DNA from: CAZSVI01 sp964610205 | GTDB lineage: Bacteria; Bacillota; Clostridia; DSM-8532 | Assembly: GCA_964610205.1 (NCBI GenBank) | Contig: CAZSVI010000006.1 | Span: 1-51,734, forward strand | Direction of reading: 5' to 3' | Length of the DNA: 51,734 nucleotides | In this document: piece after piece, positions 16,037-24,180 of the stretch | How positions within the stretch are numbered: the first letter of the stretch is position 1 | How the letters are laid out: each line of letters starts with the position of its first letter | Notes under the pieces: model-generated | What the model was told of the DNA's origin: nothing | Seen by the model: the letters and a program-made list of their open reading frames with translations, nothing else | Database searches by the model: none | Translations under genes and position numbers: made by a program

Positions 16037-16196
16037 AATCGTACGAGTGAACTCGTTCAGCTAAAGCTGAACATCGGAACTTCGGTGGAGGACTCTACCC
16101 CCACCGAAGCGGGAACAAAGGTGCGTACCCACCGGAACACACCACAAGCCTCGTCCCGTTAACAAAGAACCCCGACTTATAGAAGTGGGTGTCTCA
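16037..16196 (+). mobile_element. IS200/IS605-like tnpB 3'-end relic with omega-RNA-like hairpins
   Basis: On the plus strand a 41-codon open frame ending in TAA at 16160-16162 reads like the variable C-terminal tail of a TnpB protein. The same DNA is packed with hairpins: CGAG-TGAA-CTCG (16044-16055), TTCAGC-TAAA-GCTGAA (16056-16071) and a 9-bp stem CTTCGGTGG/CCACCGAAG (16080-16109). It closes with a terminal hairpin CCC-ACTT-ATAG-AAGT-GGG (16171-16189, one bulge). This is the layout of an IS605-type right end, where the guide RNA overlaps the tnpB 3' end. No tnpA or tnpB body remains. Confidence 0.5.
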
Positions 16197-16210
16197 GAAA
16201 TTTGATAAAG

Positions 16211-17164
16211 TCAAAACTCTCCCAGCCCTGCTGCTCCAACAATCCCTGCGTCATTACCCATCTCAGCCTTTACTATTTGCGTTTGGGGAATTTCCCCAAA
16301 TCCATAATAAGTACTTTTAGATACAATCTCCCTGAGCGGTTTTAAAAGGGTTTCCCCTTCCTTGCTTATTCCTCCTCCAATGACCACTTTCGCAGGCTGG
16401 AAGATATTTATTATATTGGCTATGCCTTCGGCTACATATCTTATATATTGATCCACTACCATTGTTCCCGCCTCATCACCTTCACGCATCGCATCAAAGG
16501 CTGTCTTGGCATCAATACGATTCAAATCGCCATTTACCAGGCGGTTGACAGCAGAATTCGGATACCTTACAGCTGCCTGACGGGTCTGCCTGATTAGCCC
16601 GGTTGCGGAAGCATATGCTTCCCAGCATCCTTTTCTTCCGCAGGTGCAGCCCTCGCCTCCCATTTGTATTACGGTATGCCCGATTTCCCCGCCTATTCCG
16701 TTAAACCCGCTAACAATATGATTATTCATAATAATGCCTCCGCCGACACCGGTTCCCAGCGTCACCGTAACAGAATCGGCAACATCCCGGGCAGCGCCGA
16801 TCATACTTTCCGCAAGGGCCGCACAGTTCGCGTCATTCTCCAGATAAATCGGAAGCTGTATGTATTTCTGTATTTCCTTACACATTGGCACGTCATTAAA
16901 ATTGATGTTATTTGTATACAACAATATACCGTTCTTCCGGTCACAGCTTCCCGGGCTTCCTACTCCGATACTTTTTACTTCTTTTACTTTCAGGCCCATA
17001 TCATTAAGCAAATCAAGCACCAATGCTGCCATATCCCTTATAATGCCGGTATAATGCCTGTCGTTTCCGGTAGGAACACTTCCCTTTTTTATAATTTTCC
17101 ATTTCTCATTAAGAACTCCGGCGGCTATTTTTGTTCCTCCCAGGTCAATCCCTACATAATACAT
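16211..17164 (-). CDS. ROK family sugar kinase (glucokinase-like)
   Basis: The 317-residue protein begins with the ATP-binding G-I-D-L-G-G-T-K loop. It has E-N-D-A-N-C-A-A with the catalytic Asp, G-T-G-V-G-G-G-I, and the ROK zinc signature G-x-C-x-C-G-x-x-G-C-W-E. This fits a glucokinase-type enzyme that phosphorylates glucose in the cytoplasm, although N-acetylmannosamine or fructose cannot be excluded. The frame extends to 17227, but AGGAGG 7 nt before the ATG at 17164 sets the start. The gene is monocistronic: the relic at 16037-16196 follows it and a divergent GNAT gene precedes it. Confidence 0.88.
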   Translation of the reverse strand: MYYVGIDLGGTKIAAGVLNEKWKIIKKGSVPTGNDRHYTGIIRDMAALVLDLLNDMGLKVKEVKSIGVGSPGSCDRKNGILLYTNNINFNDVPMCKEIQKYIQLPIYLENDANCAALAESMIGAARDVADSVTVTLGTGVGGGIIMNNHIVSGFNGIGGEIGHTVIQMGGEGCTCGRKGCWEAYASATGLIRQTRQAAVRYPNSAVNRLVNGDLNRIDAKTAFDAMREGDEAGTMVVDQYIRYVAEGIANIINIFQPAKVVIGGGISKEGETLLKPLREIVSKSTYYGFGEIPQTQIVKAEMGNDAGIVGAAGLGEF

Positions 17165-17225
17165 CCGGTTTCCTCCTGACATAAAGCTGCTTTTTAATCT
17201 CAATAATACCTTGAGCAGTAACAAC

Positions 17226-17291
17226 ATTATAACCTATTTATTTTAAAATGTATGCAGTAATATTTAAAAACCATCGAAAACGCGATATAAT
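17226..17291. promoter_or_regulatory. Divergent promoter region of the kinase and acetyltransferase genes
   Basis: A minus-strand TATAAT (17226-17231) serves the kinase and a plus-strand TATAAT (17286-17291) serves the acetyltransferase. Both lack a good -35 hexamer. Confidence 0.35.
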
Positions 17292-17354
17292 ATACGTGAA
17301 AAATCAAAAGGAGGTTTGCGTAAAACAGATTGCCAAAAAAAGTTTTATGCATGT

Positions 17355-17909
17355 ATGATGATAAAGGGTAAAAAAGTACTGCTGCGTACAATAAGGGAGA
17401 AGGATCTTGACGCTGTGTATAATCTTGTTTGTGATATTAACAACAAGGGTCCTTACTGGCATTTAATTATTCCGTCCGAAAATGATTTTAAAAGGGAGTT
17501 TTATAAAACCGGTCTATGGAGCAAGAATGAAGGAAGAATGCTAATTATGGACCATGAGGATCACTATTTCGGAGAACTGCTGTTTTTTAATGGTTTCGAT
17601 TACCAGGCAGGATTTGAGGTAGGATATGAACTGTTTCATCCTTCTTTCAGCGGTAATGGTTACATGACAGAAGCCCTGATGTTGTTTTGCGGATACATGT
17701 TTGCATCTTTTCCGATTAACAGGCTGCAGGTAAATGTTATGAAAGAAAATACCGGAAGCCGGAAGGTTGCCGAATATTGCGGCTTCACTTATGAGGGAAC
17801 CATGCGAAAAGCCACCTTTCATAACGGCAGATATCATGATTTAAATCTATTTTCACTTCTAAGGGAGGAATGTCCTCTTCTGGACGAGCTTCTGGCAAAA
17901 CATCCTTGA
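17355..17909 (+). CDS. GNAT acetyltransferase (RimJ/RimL-like)
   Basis: The protein starts M-M-I-K-G-K-K-V-L-L-R-T-I-R-E-K-D-L, typical of RimJ/RimL-type N-acetyltransferases, and carries the acetyl-CoA loop region (F-S-G-N-G-Y-M-T-E-A) and N-T-G-S-R-K-V-A-E-Y-C-G-F, the conserved helix that contacts the acceptor. It may acetylate a ribosomal protein N-terminus or a small metabolite; the substrate is unknown. The start is unclear. AAAAGGAGG (17306-17314) leaves only 1 nt to a TTG at 17316, whereas the natural family start is the ATG at 17355 or 17358, which has no ribosome site. Confidence 0.8.
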   Translation: MMIKGKKVLLRTIREKDLDAVYNLVCDINNKGPYWHLIIPSENDFKREFYKTGLWSKNEGRMLIMDHEDHYFGELLFFNGFDYQAGFEVGYELFHPSFSGNGYMTEALMLFCGYMFASFPINRLQVNVMKENTGSRKVAEYCGFTYEGTMRKATFHNGRYHDLNLFSLLREECPLLDELLAKHP

Positions 17910-18039
17910 TTTAACCCGTTGTGCTATATAAATAGAAAGCAGTTTTTTATTAAAATTTGCATTTAACAGTCACATAATTGAATAGTACCTCTGCGAATGC
18001 GCAAAAATAGTATTATCAACTTATTCGCGGAGGAACTTC

Positions 18040-18750
18040 ATGGCATTCACCATCATATGGAAAACAGTTCTGCTATATTTCATAGTTGTTGTATCCATGC
18101 GTCTTATGGGAAAAAGACAGATAGGTGAACTTCAGCCTTTTGAGTTCGCTGTTGCCATTATGATTTCCGAACTCGCGGCCTTTCCTTTAACCGAAAACAG
18201 CAGAAACATTATGGACGGAATTATACCCATTGTAATACTTGTGGTTTGCCAGTTTTTTGTTTCCTTAATTTCAATGAAAAGCATGAAAGCCAGGGAATGG
18301 ATATGCGGACGCCCACGGGTTGTTATTATGAACGGCGCCATTCAGGAAAAAAATCTTCGCAGAGAACTTTACACAATCAATGATTTACTTGAGCAGCTGC
18401 GAATCGCCGATGTTCAGAATGTATCCGACGTTGAGCATGGAGTTCTTGAAACAAACGGTCAACTCAGCCTTGTGCTTAAGTCACAAAAAAGGCCTTTAAC
18501 CCCTTCTGATCTCGGTATTGAAACAAAATATGAAGGATTGTCTATTGATATTATTATTGATGGAATTGTTCATTATGATAATTTGAAATTGGCAAATCTT
18601 AATAGAAACTGGCTTATAAAACAATTGGAAGACAACGGCTGGCATGATCCAAGAGATATATTTTACGCTTCGCTTGATACGCAGGGAAATTTCTATTTTC
18701 AACCAAAGTATAAGGCTGCAAAAAACAGGAAAGTCGGGACCCGAACATAA
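18040..18750 (+). CDS. DUF421 (YetF-like) membrane protein
   Basis: The 236-residue protein has three N-terminal transmembrane helices with R-L-M-G-K-R-Q-I-G-E-L-Q-P-F-E-F between helices 1 and 2, the hallmark of DUF421. A cytoplasmic domain follows with R-R-E-L-Y-T-I-N-D-L-L-E-Q-L-R and, further on, G-Q-L-S-V/L-type strands. B. subtilis relatives (YetF, YrbG, YdfS) include spore-envelope and germination-related proteins, but the biochemical role is not set. CGGAGG stands 6 nt before the ATG. It is convergent with the next gene, 2 bp away. Confidence 0.88.
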   Translation: MAFTIIWKTVLLYFIVVVSMRLMGKRQIGELQPFEFAVAIMISELAAFPLTENSRNIMDGIIPIVILVVCQFFVSLISMKSMKAREWICGRPRVVIMNGAIQEKNLRRELYTINDLLEQLRIADVQNVSDVEHGVLETNGQLSLVLKSQKRPLTPSDLGIETKYEGLSIDIIIDGIVHYDNLKLANLNRNWLIKQLEDNGWHDPRDIFYASLDTQGNFYFQPKYKAAKNRKVGTRT

Positions 18751-18752
18751 AC

Positions 18753-19040
18753 CTATATTTTTCTTCCAAAAAATGCGGTAGTATTGATTTCACTTTTATC
18801 CGCAGTCTGCATGATATATTCAACAACCTTATTGAGTATTTCGAGCTCAAGCTTTTTGCGGTCAATCAACTCCAGCCTGGATTGCAGTTCTTCCGGGTAA
18901 TCAATGCTGACCTTTGGAGGAAGCCGTACAACGTCAACCTGAGCATTAACAATTGAAAAATCATCCCCATATACCGATACCTTAACTGTGAAATTTGGAT
19001 CCGCGCTTTTTTCTTTTATCACACTTACTGAAAATATCAT
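18753..19040 (-). CDS. Conserved small protein of unknown function
   Basis: The 95-residue protein has a strand-rich first half (F-S-V-S-V-I-K, F-T-V-K-V-S-V-Y-G-D-D-F) and a helical second half with L-Q-S-R-L-E-L-I-D-R-K-K-L-E-L-E-I-L, likely amphipathic. It has no signal peptide or cysteine motif. AAGGTG lies 5 nt before the ATG. I do not recognise it. It ends 2 bp from the convergent DUF421 gene, and structured repeat copy 1 lies 156 bp upstream. Confidence 0.6.
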   Translation of the reverse strand: MIFSVSVIKEKSADPNFTVKVSVYGDDFSIVNAQVDVVRLPPKVSIDYPEELQSRLELIDRKKLELEILNKVVEYIMQTADKSEINTTAFFGRKI

Positions 19041-19195
19041 GCAAACACCTTCTTTTCAGCCCCCTGCAACATAATAACCGATTCAATGCGGCAGTGTCTT
19101 AGGGGCGTTTGATAAACTATATTTGTTTATTATATCGGTATTTTTAAATAGTCTATAGATACTTAATCCGTAAGCTTAAAATATTATTGTTCTAT

Positions 19196-19349
19196 ATAAA
19201 TTTAAAAAGAATTTTGCGTAATTTGCCAATATATGTCACTCAATTTCTTTTTCAATTTATATTGCACATGTTCCTGTTTTGGCTATGCCAAAACAAATGG
19301 CACGTGCATCAGTTCATGTCTATATATGTTGAATTTCTAATTCAACATA
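19196..19349 (+). repeat. Three-copy structured element, copy 1
   Basis: Order of parts on the plus strand: a 16-bp stem (19196-19211 with 19245-19260, one mismatch) around a 33-nt loop; helix P1 GCAC/GTGC (19264-19267 with 19304-19307); helix P2 GTTCC/GGCAC (19270-19274 with 19299-19303); helix P3 TGTTTTGGC-TAT-GCCAAAACA (19275-19295); linker ATCAGTTC; TATATATGTTG; and a perfect 11-bp hairpin (19325-19349). The other copies are 36429-36586 and 44649-44784. It may be an RNA or a non-autonomous mobile element. It fills most of the 321-bp gap upstream of the 95-residue gene. Confidence 0.7.
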
Positions 19350-19361
19350 GTATAGAATAGC

Positions 19362-19853
19362 TTACTCTTCCCTGGTTTTTCTGTTAAGACGCATTTCCCG
19401 TCTCCTGAGAGCCTTTTCATATTCATCTTTTTCCTCTTGAGTATCCAGGCGGATAGACGGGATCTGTACAGGTTTACCCGAATCATCCAGGGCAACAAAG
19501 GTAATATATGCCTTATTTGTTTTAACCACCGCTCCTGTTTTTAAGTTTTCACAAAATACATCCACCCTGACTTCCATGGATGTATTTCCAACCCAGGTAA
19601 TTCTGGCCTTCAATCTTACCATTTCCCCAACCCTTACAGGATGTCTGAAATCCAGACTGTCCAACGCGGCAGTTGCAACTACGCTATGGGAATGTCTGGA
19701 GGCAGCCAGTGCTCCGGCAATGTCAATCCAGTGCATCAGCCTCCCACCTAATAGATTCCCCAGCAGGTTGGTATCATTGGGCAGAACCAGTTCAATCATT
19801 TCAATTACAGATTCCTGTATTGATTTACAGTGTCTTTCATTTTTATCTTTCAT
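19362..19853 (-). CDS. Acyl-CoA thioesterase (hot-dog fold, YciA/BACH type)
   Basis: The 163-residue protein has the single hot-dog domain of the acyl-CoA hydrolase family: N-x-x-G-N-L-L-G-G-R-L-M-H-W-I-D-I-A-G-A-L-A-A, with the catalytic Asp in the central helix, then V-G-E-M-V-R-L-K-A-R-I-T-W-V-G-N-T-S-M-E-V and a charged C-terminal helix (K-D-E-Y-E-K-A-L-R-R-R-E). It hydrolyses acyl-CoA to free CoA and acid in the cytoplasm; chain length cannot be told. AGGAG stands 7 nt before the ATG. The palindromic element copy B lies 69 bp upstream and could shape its promoter. Confidence 0.88.
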   Translation of the reverse strand: MKDKNERHCKSIQESVIEMIELVLPNDTNLLGNLLGGRLMHWIDIAGALAASRHSHSVVATAALDSLDFRHPVRVGEMVRLKARITWVGNTSMEVRVDVFCENLKTGAVVKTNKAYITFVALDDSGKPVQIPSIRLDTQEEKDEYEKALRRREMRLNRKTREE

Positions 19854-19921
19854 ATGCTGTCTCCTGATAATTTTATCCGTTACGCTATATAAGCTGCACT
19901 AAAATTTTTGTATCATTCCGA

Positions 19922-20069
19922 GGAGTGCGCTCGGAAAGTCGGGTATGTAGATTTTCGATTCAGTTTTTCGTGCAAATTCTGCAAAAAAACGGCGAATATC
20001 TGGATATTTTAACGCTTTTTTTAGGAAAATGCTCGGAAAGATGCGTGCTTAACTTTTCGAGCGTACTCC
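19922..20069 (-). mobile_element. Palindromic miniature element (MITE-like), copy B
   Basis: This 148-bp copy is inverted relative to copy A (14547-14707). Apart from one gap of about 13 bp in one arm, nearly all bases agree, including the terminal repeats (GGAGTGCGCTCGGAAAG at the left, CTTTTCGAGCGTACTCC at the right) and the AATATC-CA-GATATT centre. It sits between ribU and the thioesterase gene. Confidence 0.75.
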
Positions 20070-20134
20070 TGGCAAGGCAGAGGCGTGAAATCCACGTCCC
20101 TGCCTGAAACATATAACCGTATGTTCTTTTGACG

Positions 20135-20677
20135 TTACGACTGTATCGAAAATAACCTTTTCAACGGTTTGTACACAAAGAATATTATTATTGAATTCAA
20201 ACCTGCTTTTAGCAGGTTGAAAGGAATAATCACCGGCAGAAGCATTCCTTTTACAGCCTCATATGGAACACCATATAAATGCACTGTAATTGTAAGGTTG
20301 GCAGGTATCATAATGGCCGCCATTGCCATAGTTCCTCCGGCTAAAGCTAACAAAGCTCCTTTCTGTGTTCTTTTATGCTTATAAATAATGCCTGCGGTAC
20401 CAGCAAACGCACCTGTAGCAATAATATGCATAAGTATCCCAACCGGACCGCTGTGTGCACTTACCGTCACTCCCTGGATAACCGACGCTATTACCGTTAA
20501 AATTAATCCCGCTACCGGTCCGAACATAAACGATCCCACTAAAATAGGCACATCTGTCATTTCATATTCGAGATGCGGTGCTGCCGCAGGGAAAAATGGA
20601 ATTTTTAAAACCAGAAACAACACAACGGATAAAGCCACAAGAACGGCCATTGTACATAATTTTCGTACGGTACTCAT
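20135..20677 (-). CDS. ribU: Riboflavin ECF transporter substrate-binding subunit
   Basis: The 180-residue S component has about six transmembrane helices and the RibU pattern: a helix-1 region with P-F-F-P-A-A-A-P-H-L-E-Y-E-M-T-D-V-P-I-L-V-G-S-F-M-F-G-P, typical of the riboflavin-binding group. It captures riboflavin and works with the shared ECF energising module (EcfA/A'/T), which is not in this window. The FMN riboswitch and terminator in its leader make the assignment firm, because flavin shuts off its expression. AAGGGG lies 9 nt before the ATG. Confidence 0.93.
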   Translation of the reverse strand: MSTVRKLCTMAVLVALSVVLFLVLKIPFFPAAAPHLEYEMTDVPILVGSFMFGPVAGLILTVIASVIQGVTVSAHSGPVGILMHIIATGAFAGTAGIIYKHKRTQKGALLALAGGTMAMAAIMIPANLTITVHLYGVPYEAVKGMLLPVIIPFNLLKAGLNSIIIFFVYKPLKRLFSIQS

Positions 20678-20773
20678 AATAAAAGACCCCTTTCAAATAA
20701 TTGTGCATCCTCTCATCTTACAACCTTTTTTTAATGGATTGTTCAATGTTCTGATATATGTGGTAAAATCAGC

Positions 20774-20807
20774 ACAAAAAAAGTCCTGAAAACTAATCTT
20801 CAGGGCT
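20774..20807 (-). terminator. Riboswitch-controlled terminator
   Basis: On the minus strand AGCCCTGAA (20799-20807) pairs with TTCAGGACT (20782-20790), with one G-U pair, followed by a U7 tract. It lies between the FMN aptamer and ribU, so it is the expected ligand-dependent off switch. Confidence 0.85.
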
Positions 20808-20828
20808 GCTTTTTCACGATAGAAAAAC

Positions 20829-20956
20829 ACTTCTTCTCCCATCCAGACTATACTGTCGGCTCCGGAATCACACCGGATCTGCCTATATTGGCTCGCGGGC
20901 TTTCAAATTCTGATTTGATTTACCGCCGGTAAGGAATTTCACCTATCCCTGAAGAA
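20829..20956 (-). promoter_or_regulatory. FMN riboswitch (RFN element)
   Basis: Read on the minus strand, the region carries the aptamer's conserved blocks in order: AGGTGAAATTCC, ACCGGCGGTAA, CCCGCGAGC, GTGATTCCGGAGCCGACAGT and TAGTCTGGATGGGAGAAG. The ends pair through CTTC/GAAG in the P1 stem. FMN binding should let the terminator at 20774-20807 form and stop ribU transcription. Confidence 0.96.
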
Positions 20957-21033
20957 ATATCACATATTTATTTTTTATTAGTCTCAAAAAGCTTTAATGA
21001 TCATCTGCGAAACGGTACCATTAAGCAATAATC

Positions 21034-21039
21034 ATTATA
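21034..21039 (-). promoter_or_regulatory. ribU -10 box
   Basis: TATAAT on the minus strand lies about 75 nt upstream of the aptamer. The -35 is weak (GCTTAA at 17 bp). It is a reasonable start for the riboswitch leader. Confidence 0.45.
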
Positions 21040-21111
21040 CAAAAATATAACATATATTAAGCACATATTCAATAGTATTGAAAAATTTTTCTTTTCATAT
21101 ATATAAACATC

Positions 21112-23961
21112 CTAATCAGTCCCTGCGGAAACAGCATTCAGTTCTTTGATTCTTTTTAAATACTTACCGGTATAAGATGCCGGGTCTTCCGCCAGTGATT
21201 CAGGCGTACCGGTGGCCACCACCAATCCTCCCCTGTCCCCTCCTTCAGGCCCCAAGTCAATGATATAATCGGCAGTCTTTATCATATCAAGATTATGCTC
21301 AATGACTACAACCGTGTTCCCTCCTTCCACCAATTTCTGGAGGACATCAATAAGACGATGGACATCAGCGATATGAAGACCTGTTGTGGGTTCGTCCAAT
21401 ATATACATTGTCCGTCCGGTGCTTCTTTTGGAAAGCTCGGTTGCCAGTTTCACCCGCTGCGCCTCTCCCCCTGAAAGGGTTGTTGAGGATTGTCCCAGCT
21501 TTACATATCCAAGACCCACCTCACTCAAAGTCTCTATTTTCCGGTTGATACGCGGTATATTCCTGAAAAATTCAAGTGCCTCATCCACCGTCATATCCAA
21601 TACATCCGCAATATTCTTTCCCTTGTACTTTACCTCAAGCGTCTCCCTGTTGTATCTTTTCCCCTTGCATACCTCACATGGCACATAGACATCAGGAAGG
21701 AAGTGCATCTCTATTTTAATAATCCCGTCACCATTGCAGGCCTCACATCGTCCGCCCCGGACGTTGAAGCTGAACCTTCCCTGTTGATAACCCCGCATTT
21801 TTGCGTCATTTGTCGAAGAAAACAGGCTTCTGATTAGGTCAAAAACCCCCGTATAGGTAGCGGGATTGGAACGTGGCGTACGTCCTATCGGAGATTGATT
21901 AATGTCGATAACCTTGTCAAGATAGTCAGTACCAAGAATTTCTTTGTGATAACCCGCTTTGGTTTTTGCCCTGTTTAATTTTGATGCCAGTTTCTTATAG
22001 AGTATTTCATTTATTAAAGAGCTTTTTCCCGACCCGGACACCCCGGTAACACATATGAATAAACCCAGTGGAAACTTTACATTTATATTTTTCAGGTTGT
22101 TTTCACCGGCTCCTATAATCTCTACGTATTTTCCATTCGGTTTTCTTCTGGCAGCAGGAACACCAATTGATTTAACTCCGCTTAAATATTGCCCGGTAAT
22201 AGATGCGGGGGTTGCCATAATTTCCTCCAGAGTACCCTGGGCAACAACATAGCCTCCCTTTACACCGGCTCCGGGGCCCATATCTATTATATGATCAGCC
22301 CGGCGCATTGTGTCTTCATCATGCTCCACTATCAAAAGGGTATTTCCCAAATCTCTTAAACGGGTAAGGGTAACCAGAAGACGGTCATTGTCCCTTTGAT
22401 GAAGCCCGATACTCGGTTCATCGAGAATATAAAGAACCCCCATCAGGCCCGAACCGATTTGAGTGGCCAAACGGATCCGCTGCGCTTCGCCGCCGGATAA
22501 TGTGCCTGCCGCCCGGGACAATGTAAGGTAATCCAGGCCCACATCCTTCAAAAAACCAAGCCGGGCGTTTATTTCCTTTAAAATCTGATGGGCTATTAAT
22601 GTTTCACGTCCTGTTAATTGCAGATTGGAGAAAAACCTGATGCAATCCACAACGGACATTTTTGTAACTTCAGCAATGTTTTTACCCGCGATAGTAACCG
22701 CGAGGCTTTCCTTCTTCAGCCTGTTTCCCTGGCAGGCCTGACAGGGAGTATTTCCCATGTAATTCTCATAATACTCCTTCATACCCTCCGACTTCGTCTC
22801 CCTGTACCTTCGTTCCATACTGCTAATGACACCTTCAAAGGGAGCCGTAAAGGTTCCGCTTCCATGTTCCCTTTCATATCTTATCTTGATTTTTTCCCCT
22901 CCGGTTCCATATAATATTACATTTACTATATTCTCAGGAAGCTTTTCGATGGGCGTATCAACATTGAACCCATAATGATCTGCCAGCGCAATAAGATACA
23001 TACGGCTGTACGCGTCTTCATTGGAAAAATTCCATCCGCCGACATTAATCGCACCATCTGCCAATGATTTTGACCTGTCCGATATCACCAGATCAGGATC
23101 AATTTTTAGCAGCGACCCAAGACCACTGCATGAAGGACATGCTCCATAAGGGTTATTAAAGGAGAACATTCTGGGAGCCAGTTCTTCAATACTAATCCCG
23201 CAGTCAGAACAGGCAAAGTTCTGGCTGAAGAGCAGTTCTTCCCTGCCTGCCACATCAACCAGAAGAATCCCACCGGATAAATGCAGAACGGTTTCAATGG
23301 AATCGGTAAGCCTTTTATGAATATCCGGCCTTATAATCAACCTGTCCACAACAATTTCAATTGAATGCTTTTTGTTTTTATCAAGCCTGATCTCATCGTG
23401 AATATCCATTACCTCGCCATCCACACGTAAGCGCGCAAAACCGTTTTTCCGGGCATCCTGCATCAGTTTTGTATACTCTCCCTTTCTGCCCCGTACAACC
23501 GGAGCAAGCAGCTGTATTCTTGTACCTTCCTCCAAACGCAGAATACTGTCCGTCATCTGATCAACCGTCTGCTGTGAGATTTCCTTACCGCATTCGGGAC
23601 AGTGCGGAATACCAATCCGTGCGAACAAAAGCCTGAAATAGTCATATATTTCGGTTACTGTACCAACAGTTGAACGGGGATTCCTGCTTGTTGTCTTCTG
23701 GTCGATGGATATGGCCGGAGACAAACCGTCGATATACTCCACATCAGGCTTTTCCATCAACCCCAGAAACTGACGGGCATATGAGGAAAGGGATTCCACA
23801 TATCTCCGCTGCCCTTCGGCATAAATTGTATCGAAAGCCAGAGATGATTTCCCTGATCCGCTTAAACCGGTGATAACAACCAGTTTGTCCCTTGGAATTT
23901 CTATGTCGATATTCTTCAGATTGTGCTCGCAGGCGCCTTTAATGTAGATATTGTTTCTCAT
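21112..23961 (-). CDS. uvrA: Excinuclease ABC subunit A
   Basis: UvrA is the damage-recognition ATPase of nucleotide excision repair. This 949-residue protein has both ABC cassettes, each with Walker A (G-L-S-G-S-G-K-S-S near the N-terminus and G-V-S-G-S-G-K-S-S in the second half), signature motifs T-L-S-G-G-E-A-Q-R in both, and zinc modules C-S-D-C...C-P-S-C and C-E-A-C...C-E-V-C. The frame extends to 23976, but GGAGTG 7 nt before the ATG at 23961 sets the start; the first ATG overlaps that ribosome site. A LexA box covers its -35, so it belongs to the SOS response. uvrB is not adjacent. Confidence 0.98.
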   Translation of the reverse strand: MRNNIYIKGACEHNLKNIDIEIPRDKLVVITGLSGSGKSSLAFDTIYAEGQRRYVESLSSYARQFLGLMEKPDVEYIDGLSPAISIDQKTTSRNPRSTVGTVTEIYDYFRLLFARIGIPHCPECGKEISQQTVDQMTDSILRLEEGTRIQLLAPVVRGRKGEYTKLMQDARKNGFARLRVDGEVMDIHDEIRLDKNKKHSIEIVVDRLIIRPDIHKRLTDSIETVLHLSGGILLVDVAGREELLFSQNFACSDCGISIEELAPRMFSFNNPYGACPSCSGLGSLLKIDPDLVISDRSKSLADGAINVGGWNFSNEDAYSRMYLIALADHYGFNVDTPIEKLPENIVNVILYGTGGEKIKIRYEREHGSGTFTAPFEGVISSMERRYRETKSEGMKEYYENYMGNTPCQACQGNRLKKESLAVTIAGKNIAEVTKMSVVDCIRFFSNLQLTGRETLIAHQILKEINARLGFLKDVGLDYLTLSRAAGTLSGGEAQRIRLATQIGSGLMGVLYILDEPSIGLHQRDNDRLLVTLTRLRDLGNTLLIVEHDEDTMRRADHIIDMGPGAGVKGGYVVAQGTLEEIMATPASITGQYLSGVKSIGVPAARRKPNGKYVEIIGAGENNLKNINVKFPLGLFICVTGVSGSGKSSLINEILYKKLASKLNRAKTKAGYHKEILGTDYLDKVIDINQSPIGRTPRSNPATYTGVFDLIRSLFSSTNDAKMRGYQQGRFSFNVRGGRCEACNGDGIIKIEMHFLPDVYVPCEVCKGKRYNRETLEVKYKGKNIADVLDMTVDEALEFFRNIPRINRKIETLSEVGLGYVKLGQSSTTLSGGEAQRVKLATELSKRSTGRTMYILDEPTTGLHIADVHRLIDVLQKLVEGGNTVVVIEHNLDMIKTADYIIDLGPEGGDRGGLVVATGTPESLAEDPASYTGKYLKRIKELNAVSAGTD

Positions 23962-24042
23962 TACATTCCACTCCATGGTTCGAAAACTCTATTTATTTCC
24001 GCAAAGGTGGACGCAGGGCCCATCTTTAAGCTTTGCTCTACT

Positions 24043-24081
24043 ATTATACCAAATACAATAAAAATGTCAAACATTTGTTCG
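24043..24081 (-). promoter_or_regulatory. uvrA promoter with LexA box
   Basis: TTGACA (24065-24070), 16 bp and TATAAT (24043-24048) form a strong sigma-A promoter on the minus strand. CGAACAAATGTTTG (24068-24081) fits the Firmicutes LexA consensus CGAAC-N4-GTTYG and overlaps the -35, so LexA would block polymerase. Confidence 0.88.
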
Positions 24082-24112
24082 CTAAAAATAAATTTTACCT
24101 GTAATGTCAAAA

Positions 24113-24136
24113 AAGCGCCTGAAAATTCAGACGCTT
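24113..24136 (-). terminator. Terminator of rplM-rpsI
   Basis: AAGCGTCTGAA pairs with TTCAGGCGCTT on the minus strand (one G-U pair) and is followed by a U-tract. It lies 45 nt past the rpsI stop. Confidence 0.85.
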
Positions 24137-24180
24137 CAAATGATTTTTTACGTTTTGATATGCTGAAGTATAACGAAATA

